Of a stretch of DNA of 64,000 bases, positions 1-6,131 are shown piece after piece. Each line of letters begins with the position of its first letter. Positions within the stretch are counted from its first letter, which is position 1. A model generated the notes under the pieces. It searched no databases, was not told where the DNA came from, and worked only from the letters and a program-made list of their open reading frames with translations. The stretch is from Calothrix sp. NIES-2098 (GTDB lineage: Bacteria; Cyanobacteriota; Cyanobacteriia; Cyanobacteriales; Nostocaceae), in assembly GCA_002368175.1 (NCBI GenBank), contig AP018172.1, positions 6,017,001 to 6,081,000 of the forward strand. The letters run 5' to 3'. The position numbers and the translations under genes are program-made.

Positions 1-93
1 CAAATTTAATCGATTGGCTTTAGCCTCAATAGAAATAGTTAAGTAATCATAAGCATCTCTGTTGTCATCATCTGTCACTAAATCTTCATTCAT
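1..93 (-). CDS. N-terminus of the partner protein of the left ATPase cassette (cut by window edge)
   Basis: An open frame starts at the ATG complementary to 91-93, two bases past the stop of the ATPase gene upstream of it, and runs off the left edge after 31 codons. The peptide begins MNEDLVTDDDNRDAY and continues with an Ile/Leu-rich stretch. The start of the giant STAND/WD40 protein at 14537-19564 can be aligned with it without gaps (shared D-N..A........I........L), although identity is low, about 5 in 25. The two-base spacing implies translational coupling with the ATPase. By analogy this is probably the start of a TPR/STAND-type partner protein, but only 31 residues are visible, so the function is inference. 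Confidence 0.55.
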   Translation of the reverse strand, partial: MNEDLVTDDDNRDAYDYLTISIEAKANRLNL

Positions 94-95
94 AA

Positions 96-1382
96 TTAAT
101 TAATCAACCCCCTACGTCTCAAGGTTTCTATAAGAATGGGGTGAACATCATACCAAGTGTAATCATCACGATATTCTAAAATATACAATCCATGCAGTAA
201 TTCTAAAAACTCTTGCTGCTTTACGTCATCAGGCTCGAAATTTTCATAAGTAGTTTTCAAAATTTTAAACTCTTCTTTTCCTAAACGCAGAGAAAGTTCA
301 TTACGAATTTCCTTAATTGCTTGTTCTATAACTTGGTCATTAATCGCTATTCTTTCTCCAGGTTTCTGTTTAATAAGTCGCAAACATATAAGACAGCATA
401 CATTAGCTAAACGAATCAACTCCCGCAGCACTCCACCACTGTAAATGACAATCTTTTCTGCGGCTGACTTGTCTATTAAGTCACGAGAAATTCGTTTTTC
501 TAATATTTCACATAAAATATTTATGGCTTCACTCCGAGGTTGGGCATCAGGTAAGCGATTATCACCCTTATGAAAAATTTTGATAACAGGCATTACCTCA
601 ATTAAGTTTTTGCTTTCTGCCTTAATAATATCCCAAATATAAGTGTTACACATTACTGCAATAGGGACAGTATAAATAATGCGAATATTAGGTTGAAATA
701 GGGATTTAATATTGTTTTTATAAATTTCCTGAACTGTTGCCAAGTCTAGTTTATCTAAGTCATCAATGATGACTATAGTTTCTTTTTTAGTGGTAAATTG
801 AATCAACGCTGCAATTTCATTAATGCGTTCAACTAACTCCGATATTTTCCGTTCAAATTCCTGTTTAATTTCCTCTCTAACTTTCGCATCAGCTTTTAAT
901 TGAGTTTTCAAAAATTTGAGCAAATCAAAACCAACTTCAATCCCACCTCCTAACTCTACCTCTGTAGTTCGAGTGCGATCTGTAAACCATCCATAGAGTT
1001 TATCTTTGGTAGTTTTAGGAATTTGTACTTTACGTGCTTCCGCCTCAGACATTAAATTAAGAGCGATCGCAAACAAAATATTAATATGATTAACAGCCGA
1101 CATTTCAATACTGTCAGCAATAGAAAATAAAACTACAAAATAATTATCTTCAATTTGTCTACTTAACTCAGCTAATAAAGACGATTTACCGCATCCCCGA
1201 TGTCCAGTAAATACAATCTTCGCATCACCATTAGGGCTGTATTCAATGTATTGAATTAACTTTTCTATAGAATCATTACCATAATCAACTCTAAAATTAT
1301 CTGTTTCCTTCTTTTCCACTAGTGGAAACAATTCAAGATTGTTATATGCTTGTTTAAATGATGCTTGTAATTCGCTAGACAT
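96..1382 (-). CDS. P-loop ATPase (STAND/AAA-like), cassette 1
   Basis: The 428-residue protein has a Walker A motif GHRGCGKSS at about residues 60-68 and a Walker B strand IVIIDDLDKLD at about 203-213. The two are separated by a charged, probably helical region (about 160-195). A sensor-like IIYTVPIAV follows Walker B. The C-terminus carries LYILEYRDDYTWY, which resembles LFEYRD...RWF at the end of the ATPase at 19837-21168. The two proteins share motif order and spacing and are homologues. No membrane segment is obvious. It lies two bases upstream of a second gene, so the pair is likely one operon. The biochemical role is unknown. Regulated NTPase switch activity is the family expectation, not something seen here. 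Confidence 0.8.
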   Translation of the reverse strand: MSSELQASFKQAYNNLELFPLVEKKETDNFRVDYGNDSIEKLIQYIEYSPNGDAKIVFTGHRGCGKSSLLAELSRQIEDNYFVVLFSIADSIEMSAVNHINILFAIALNLMSEAEARKVQIPKTTKDKLYGWFTDRTRTTEVELGGGIEVGFDLLKFLKTQLKADAKVREEIKQEFERKISELVERINEIAALIQFTTKKETIVIIDDLDKLDLATVQEIYKNNIKSLFQPNIRIIYTVPIAVMCNTYIWDIIKAESKNLIEVMPVIKIFHKGDNRLPDAQPRSEAINILCEILEKRISRDLIDKSAAEKIVIYSGGVLRELIRLANVCCLICLRLIKQKPGERIAINDQVIEQAIKEIRNELSLRLGKEEFKILKTTYENFEPDDVKQQEFLELLHGLYILEYRDDYTWYDVHPILIETLRRRGLIN

Positions 1383-1525
1383 TGGCTTTTACAAAAAAAT
1401 ATTTTTACTGCCTATTTATATTAATGCCTACCTAGCCATTACTCAAAAATCTTTGTCCTATCTCTAGATATTTCTGCGTAACAAGCAAATATCATCCCCT
1501 TCTATGCTAACTCCAAAAAACAATA

Positions 1526-1549
1526 CCCCCCTCCGCCGTCGGAGAGGGG
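1526..1549 (-). terminator. Rho-independent terminator candidate of ndhCKJ
   Basis: A GC-rich hairpin (CCCCTCCG / CGGAGAGGGG with one bulge) lies just beyond the ndhJ stop. On the minus strand it is followed by TATTGTTTTTT, as expected for an intrinsic terminator. The sequence also resembles small palindromic elements scattered in cyanobacterial genomes. Confidence 0.5.
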
Positions 1550-1602
1550 TTAGGGATGAGATATCACAATTCTCACTGCTGAAACTCAGCACTCACCACT
1601 GT

Positions 1603-2130
1603 CTAATAAGCGTCTTGCAACTCGTAGAAATCAGGCGAGATGTAATCCTTCCGCAAAGGCCAACCTACCCAATCTTCTGGCATCAAAATCCGCTTCAGAT
1701 TAGGGTGTCCTTCATAGACAATGCCGAACATATCGTAAGACTCGCGTTCTTGCCAGTCTGCGGTTTTCCAAATCCAGTAAACTGAAGGTACTCTGGGATT
1801 TTCCCGTGGTAAGAACACTTTCAATCGGATTTCTTCAGGGCGATCGCTATTATCACCAACTTTAATTAAGTGATAAACACTCACCAAGTTTTCTCCCGGC
1901 CCCAGGTCAACACCGCCTTGAAACTGGAGATAATTAAACCCGTAAGCATACAAAGCTGTGGCGGTAGGGAGTAAGAAATCTGGCTCTACCTTAATTATCT
2001 CTACCCCATTGACATCGGGTGCTAAAACCTTATGGTCAAAGCCATTTTCAGTCAACCACTGGGAAACTTTCCCGGCTTTTACCAGTGACTCCTCGGCTGC
2101 TGGTACTGGCTTAGATTCTTCATCAGCCAC
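1603..2130 (-). CDS. ndhJ: NAD(P)H-quinone oxidoreductase subunit J
   Basis: The 175-residue protein is the 30-kDa-type subunit of the NDH-1 peripheral arm. It works in cyclic electron flow and respiration at the thylakoid membrane with NdhK and NdhH. The family signature is visible in the second half: ESYDMFGIVYEGHPNL followed by MPEDWVGWPLRKDY. The start is GTG at 2128-2130 and overlaps the end of ndhK by 8 bases, so translation is probably coupled. It is the last gene of ndhC-ndhK-ndhJ, followed by a terminator-like hairpin. The length is usual for cyanobacterial NdhJ, and identification is secure. Confidence 0.95.
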   Translation of the reverse strand: MADEESKPVPAAEESLVKAGKVSQWLTENGFDHKVLAPDVNGVEIIKVEPDFLLPTATALYAYGFNYLQFQGGVDLGPGENLVSVYHLIKVGDNSDRPEEIRLKVFLPRENPRVPSVYWIWKTADWQERESYDMFGIVYEGHPNLKRILMPEDWVGWPLRKDYISPDFYELQDAY

Positions 2131-2860
2131 GGTTTGTTTCCTCCTTTTGTTTCTGGGATGTCAATAAAGCAGGTGGAACTGGTAAACCAATCGCTTCCGC
2201 CAATTCCTTTGGTGGTGTAAAGCGAGTATCTGACTGCATATACTTACCAGTCAAAATTTCCGCTACAGGCTTCAAGTTGTGAGTAGTGCTGTAATAGCGG
2301 TGAGTTTGCTTAATTTGATCCCGTTCTTGGATGGAATCATTGGCTATCTTCTTCCGCAGCTTAATAATTGCGTCAATAATCGCTTCTGGACGCGGCGGAC
2401 AACCAGGCAAGTACACATCTACAGGAATGAGTTTATCCACTCCCCGCACAGCAGTGGGAGAATCAACGCTGAACATCCCGCCTGTAATTGTACAAGCTCC
2501 CATCGCAATCACATACTTAGGCTCAGGCATTTGTTCGTAAAGACGCACGAGTTGAGGTGCCATCTTCATGGTGATTGTCCCAGCCGTAATAATTAAATCA
2601 GCTTGGCGGGGGCTGGAACGGGGAATTAGCCCAAAGCGGTCAAAGTCAAACCGAGAGCCAATTAAAGCTGCAAACTCAATAAAGCAACAAGCCGTACCAA
2701 ATAGCAACGGCCACAAGCTAGAAAGTCGCGCCCAGTTGTAAAGGTCATCAACCGTAGTCAGAATTACGTTTTCTGAAAGGTCTTGAGTGACAGTGGGACG
2801 CTCAATCGGGTTGATGATGCGTTCTTTGTCCTGGGTTGTTAAATTAGAATTCAAGACCAT
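2123..2860 (-). CDS. ndhK: NAD(P)H-quinone oxidoreductase subunit K
   Basis: The 245-residue protein is the subunit holding the terminal 4Fe-4S cluster N2 of the NDH-1 peripheral arm. The cluster cysteines are visible: the adjacent pair in GTACCFIEF, one in AMGACTITGG and one in LPGCPPRPEA. The N-terminus (about 35 residues) is a variable tail. The C-terminal extension after about residue 205 is typical of cyanobacterial forms. Its start overlaps the ndhC end by 10 bases and its end overlaps the ndhJ start by 8, a tight operon. Confidence 0.96.
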   Translation of the reverse strand: MVLNSNLTTQDKERIINPIERPTVTQDLSENVILTTVDDLYNWARLSSLWPLLFGTACCFIEFAALIGSRFDFDRFGLIPRSSPRQADLIITAGTITMKMAPQLVRLYEQMPEPKYVIAMGACTITGGMFSVDSPTAVRGVDKLIPVDVYLPGCPPRPEAIIDAIIKLRKKIANDSIQERDQIKQTHRYYSTTHNLKPVAEILTGKYMQSDTRFTPPKELAEAIGLPVPPALLTSQKQKEETNRG

Positions 2861-3213
2861 TCCAAAGCTCCTTTACGCCATGCGTAAACTAAGGCGATTA
2901 CAAGAATTGCAATAAAAATTAGCGCTTCAATGAATGCCAATAGCCCTAGACGGTGGAAAGCTACCGCCCAAGGATACAAAAACACAGTCTCCACATCAAA
3001 GACGACAAAGACCAGCGCAAACATATAGTAGCGAATGTTGAACTGAATCCAGGCTCCGCCAATGGGTTCCATCCCGGATTCGTATGTGGTGCGCCGTTCC
3101 GCACTTTTGCCGCTGGGTCGTAGGAGCTTGGACGCTGAGAGCGCCAGGGCAGGCACTAGGCTACAGATAATGAGAAAGCCTAGAAGGTACTCGTAACCGC
3201 TGAGAACAAACAC
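2851..3213 (-). CDS. ndhC: NAD(P)H-quinone oxidoreductase subunit 3 (NdhC)
   Basis: A 120-residue membrane subunit of NDH-1 with three hydrophobic helices (about residues 5-27, 60-85 and 88-112). The family signature ESGMEPIGGAWIQFNIRYYMFAL is present at about residues 46-68, followed by FDVETVFLYPWA. It is the first gene of ndhC-ndhK-ndhJ. The upstream spacer of about 195 bp is shared divergently with rubA and should hold promoters in both directions. Confidence 0.96.
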   Translation of the reverse strand: MFVLSGYEYLLGFLIICSLVPALALSASKLLRPSGKSAERRTTYESGMEPIGGAWIQFNIRYYMFALVFVVFDVETVFLYPWAVAFHRLGLLAFIEALIFIAILVIALVYAWRKGALEWS

Positions 3214-3263
3214 AATGGATATCTACCGCTTATGGTGTAAATAACGCTGTAACTTTCTTTTAC

Positions 3264-3269
3264 ATTATA
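3264..3269 (-). promoter_or_regulatory. Possible -10 element upstream of ndhC
   Basis: The minus strand reads TATAAT here, about 50 bases upstream of the ndhC start. No clear TTGACA-like -35 box is seen at the expected distance, so this is only a candidate. Confidence 0.25.
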
Positions 3270-3409
3270 TCTTTTAGGCTTTTCTGAAATCTGGGAAACA
3301 GATGCACTGAAGGTATTTGATTCGTTTTTAGTTGTGATAGAAAAGTCTAACAGTTATGTCATAATTTGTAACGTATATTTAATATTTGCCCCTCTGCGAG
3401 GCCTAAGCG

Positions 3410-3754
3410 ATGAGCGAACAAAGCGAACCAGCTGTTGAGACTCAAGTGTTAGACCGCTACGAGTGTCGCTCCTGCGGTTACATTTATGAACCTGAGAAGG
3501 GAGATGACAAATATGATATTCCCCCTGGAAGATCTTTCGCAGAACTGCCCTTAAATTGGCGCTGTCCAGTGTGTAGTGCAAAGAAGCAAGCTTTCACTAA
3601 CATCGGCCCAGCAGGCCAAGCATCGGGCTTTCGAGAAAATCTTGGTTACGGCTTAGGTGTCAACACCTTGACACCAACCCAAAAAAACCTCCTGATTTTC
3701 GGCGCTTTGGCACTTGCTTTCTTATTTTTTCTCAGTCTCTACGGGTTACAATAG
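3410..3754 (+). CDS. rubA: Membrane-anchored rubredoxin RubA
   Basis: A 114-residue protein with a rubredoxin domain at about residues 17-68. Two Fe-binding pairs are visible, CRSCGYIYEP and CPVCSAKK. After a linker, a C-terminal membrane helix of about 20 residues (IFGALALAFLFFLSLYGL) anchors it. RubA of this type is known to be needed for photosystem II assembly. Here it precedes ycf48 and psbEFLJ on the same strand, the standard cyanobacterial order, which supports the assignment. Confidence 0.93.
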   Translation: MSEQSEPAVETQVLDRYECRSCGYIYEPEKGDDKYDIPPGRSFAELPLNWRCPVCSAKKQAFTNIGPAGQASGFRENLGYGLGVNTLTPTQKNLLIFGALALAFLFFLSLYGLQ

Positions 3755-3871
3755 ATACTATTTGTTGCCCAGTCTCGGTATTTAGCAGCCACCACTCTAT
3801 TTTGAGGTTGGTAAATCTTTTTCCCAAACCCGTACACAAATTTAGAAACAACTAAGAAATAAAAAATACTG

Positions 3872-4894
3872 ATGCACGCAATTTTGAAAAGTTGGCAACG
3901 AATATTTGCCGTATTGATAGTTGTCCTGATGTGTATAGGTTGTAGCAAAGTCCCCTCTACCAGCTATAACCCCTGGGCAGTTATTTCTGTCCCCACAGAA
4001 GCAAAGCTGTTTGATATTGCTTTTACAGAAAATCCTCAGCATGGCTACATAGTCGGTAGCAATGCCACCATTTTAGAAACCAATGACGGTGGTGATACTT
4101 GGAAACCCTTAAACCTAGCACTGGATGACGCTAGGTATCGCTTTGATGCTATTAGTTTTGCTGGTAAAGAAGGGTGGATTGCTGGAGAGCCTGGTTTGCT
4201 ACTGCATACTACTGATGAAGGTCGTTCTTGGTCGCGCATTCCTCTAAGTGAAAAACTACCTGGTAATCCCATCAGTATCAGTGCGTTAGGGCCAGATGCA
4301 GCGGAGATGGCTACTGATGTAGGAGCAATCTATCAAACCAAAGATGGCGGTAAAAACTGGAAAGCCCAAGTCGAAGCAGCAGTTGGCGTGGTACGTAACT
4401 TAGAAAGATCGCCCGATGGGAAGTATGTTGCTGTTTCCGCTAAAGGTAGCTTCTACTCCACTTGGGAACCAGGACAAAATGCTTGGGTTCCCCATAACCG
4501 TAATAGTTCCCGTCGCGTAGAGAACATGGGTTTTGCTGACAATGGGCAAATGTGGATGCTCGCACGGGGGGGTCAGGTGCAATTTAGCGACCCAAGCAAA
4601 CCTGAAGAGTGGCAAGAAGCACAAAATCCCGAATTATCTACCAGCTGGGGTTTACTGGATTTAGCCTATCGCACGCCTGATGATATTTGGGTAGGTGGCG
4701 GTAGCGGTAATTTACTGCACAGTGCAGATGGTGGTAAAAATTGGGAAAAAGACCGGGATGTAGAAACAGTCGCTGCTAACTTTTACAAAATTGTATTTTT
4801 CCAGCCCGACCAAGGATTTATCATTGGCGATCGCGGCATACTCCTGAAATATAACCCCAATGTTGCCAAAACTCCCCAGTCAGAGCCAGCTTAA
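3872..4894 (+). CDS. ycf48: Photosystem II assembly factor Ycf48 (HCF136 homologue)
   Basis: The 340-residue protein begins with a hydrophobic signal segment ending in CIGC at residue 24, a probable lipobox, so the mature protein is likely a lumenal or periplasmic lipoprotein. The rest is a repeated beta-propeller pattern with recurrent GGDTW, EGRSWS, GGKNWK and GGKNWE motifs, as in Ycf48. The family binds newly made D1 and helps early PSII assembly. It sits between rubA and psbE, matching the conserved cyanobacterial cluster. Confidence 0.95.
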   Translation: MHAILKSWQRIFAVLIVVLMCIGCSKVPSTSYNPWAVISVPTEAKLFDIAFTENPQHGYIVGSNATILETNDGGDTWKPLNLALDDARYRFDAISFAGKEGWIAGEPGLLLHTTDEGRSWSRIPLSEKLPGNPISISALGPDAAEMATDVGAIYQTKDGGKNWKAQVEAAVGVVRNLERSPDGKYVAVSAKGSFYSTWEPGQNAWVPHNRNSSRRVENMGFADNGQMWMLARGGQVQFSDPSKPEEWQEAQNPELSTSWGLLDLAYRTPDDIWVGGGSGNLLHSADGGKNWEKDRDVETVAANFYKIVFFQPDQGFIIGDRGILLKYNPNVAKTPQSEPA

Positions 4895-5013
4895 GGCAAC
4901 ACTAGTCTCTGTAATTATCCAGATTTCTGAGAAGGACGTTGCAAGTTGTAACTCTTTCTAAACTTTGTAGGATAATAAACTCAATAACAGTCTTTGTGAA
5001 GGTAGGAAGTTAA

Positions 5014-5262
5014 ATGTCAGGTACCACTGGAGAACGTCCGTTTTCGGACATTATTACCAGCGTTCGTTACTGGGTAATTCACAGCATCACCATCCCAGCA
5101 TTATTTATTGCTGGTTGGTTATTCGTCAGCACCGGACTGGCTTATGATGTTTTTGGTACACCCCGCCCCAATGAGTATTTCACCGAAGTGCGTCAAGAAG
5201 TACCCATTGTGAATAACCGTTTTGAAGCGAAAAAGCAAGTAGAAACTTATATCGGAAAGTAG
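5014..5262 (+). CDS. psbE: Cytochrome b559 alpha subunit
   Basis: An 82-residue one-helix photosystem II subunit. The heme-ligand histidine is in RYWVIHSITIPALF at about residue 23, at the start of the membrane helix. The lumenal domain FGTPRPNEYFTEVRQEVPIV is also conserved. A Shine-Dalgarno-like TAGGAAG lies before the ATG. First of psbE-psbF-psbL-psbJ. Confidence 0.97.
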   Translation: MSGTTGERPFSDIITSVRYWVIHSITIPALFIAGWLFVSTGLAYDVFGTPRPNEYFTEVRQEVPIVNNRFEAKKQVETYIGK

Positions 5263-5271
5263 TTTGAAATC

Positions 5272-5409
5272 ATGACTAGCGGCAACAACATCAATCAACC
5301 AGTTACCTATCCAATTTTTACAGTTAGATGGCTGGCAGTTCACACCTTAGGTGTGCCAACCGTCTTCTTCTTGGGCGCGATCGCCGCAATGCAGTTTATT
5401 CAACGCTAG
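5272..5409 (+). CDS. psbF: Cytochrome b559 beta subunit
   Basis: A 45-residue protein with a single helix. RWLAVHTLGVPTVFF supplies the second heme-ligand histidine, which pairs with PsbE to form cytochrome b559 of photosystem II. It ends with the conserved AAMQFIQR. It starts nine bases after psbE and is followed nine bases later by psbL. Confidence 0.96.
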   Translation: MTSGNNINQPVTYPIFTVRWLAVHTLGVPTVFFLGAIAAMQFIQR

Positions 5410-5418
5410 GAGCAACTC

Positions 5419-5538
5419 ATGGAAAGAACGCCCAATCCCAATAATCAGCCCGTTGAACTAAACCGGACTTCCCTGTACCTGGGTTTACTACTGATTTTTG
5501 TTCTGGGTATCCTATTTTCCAGTTACTTCTTTAACTAA
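5419..5538 (+). CDS. psbL: Photosystem II protein L
   Basis: A 39-residue protein starting MERTPNPNNQPVELNRTSL and ending in a single membrane helix with the terminal SSYFFN typical of PsbL. It lies at the PSII monomer-monomer interface and affects quinone-side electron transfer. A GGAG motif lies just upstream of the ATG. Third gene of the psbEFLJ set. Confidence 0.96.
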   Translation: MERTPNPNNQPVELNRTSLYLGLLLIFVLGILFSSYFFN

Positions 5539-5609
5539 CTGGAACGACTTTTGTTAATCATTTGTTTATTGAACTTGTGTTGATTTGTTGTTAAGGGAGG
5601 AGAAAAACT

Positions 5610-5729
5610 GTGTCTGGAAGTGGGAGAATTCCTCTGTGGGTCGTCGCTACGATCGCAGGATTAGGCGTAATTACTGTTTTAGGCATTTTCTTTTACGGAG
5701 CCTATGCCGGACTCGGTTCTTCAATTTAA
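5610..5729 (+). CDS. psbJ: Photosystem II protein J
   Basis: A 39-residue single-helix PSII subunit beginning MSGSGRIPLWVVATIAG and ending FFYGAYAGLGSS, characteristic of PsbJ. The start codon is GTG, preceded by a strong AAGGGAGGAG ribosome-binding site that fixes the start. PsbJ influences forward electron flow from QA. It is the last gene before a hairpin terminator shared with psaI. Confidence 0.95.
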   Translation: MSGSGRIPLWVVATIAGLGVITVLGIFFYGAYAGLGSSI

Positions 5730-5802
5730 GAATAGCTAGAGCCGAATAGCATAAGTAGTGTAGATTATCTAGCACTCGTTTAGAAATCAACATTATTAAA
5801 AA

Positions 5803-5829
5803 ACCGCCTGTCTCACTGAGATAGGCGGT
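5803..5829. terminator. Hairpin between convergent psbEFLJ and psaI
   Basis: A 12-bp stem (ACCGCCTGTCTC / GAGATAGGCGGT, one G-T pair) with a 3-base loop. On the minus strand it is followed by six T residues, so it is a clear intrinsic terminator for psaI. On the plus strand the tail is only moderately T-rich, so it may stop psbJ transcripts too. Confidence 0.75.
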
Positions 5830-5879
5830 ATTAATTATTAATTAGTCATCAGTTATTAGTTAAATGACTAATTACCAAA

Positions 5880-6020
5880 TTAGGCAATATCTTCGCGTTC
5901 AATGTATAGAAACAAAAACGCAAATACTGCGATCGGTACACCCCAACCAATGATAGGAACGAAGAGAGCAGGCAAGTAGGAAGTACTAGCCAAGATGGAA
6001 GGAAATAATTCAGTTGCCAT
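5880..6020 (-). CDS. psaI: Photosystem I reaction center subunit VIII (PsaI)
   Basis: A 46-residue protein starting MATELFPSILAST, with one hydrophobic helix and the C-terminal FLFLYIEREDIA. The sequence FVPIIGWGVPIA before the helix matches the PsaI pattern. PsaI helps organise PsaL and trimer formation of photosystem I. The gene is on the minus strand, facing psbJ, and ends before a strong hairpin. Confidence 0.9.
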   Translation of the reverse strand: MATELFPSILASTSYLPALFVPIIGWGVPIAVFAFLFLYIEREDIA

Positions 6021-6131
6021 AGAAAATATTCCTGTTAAATCACACTACAATTCAAGATGAGCTTACTGCAAATTCTGCCTCATTTTTTAAATTCTAAAGA
6101 TTTTTAACACAGCAGCAGTTGTTAGGGATGT

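Noticed and set aside
1504..1785. A 93-codon plus-strand frame over ndhJ
   Set aside because: It lies antisense to the well-supported ndhJ gene and has no domain.
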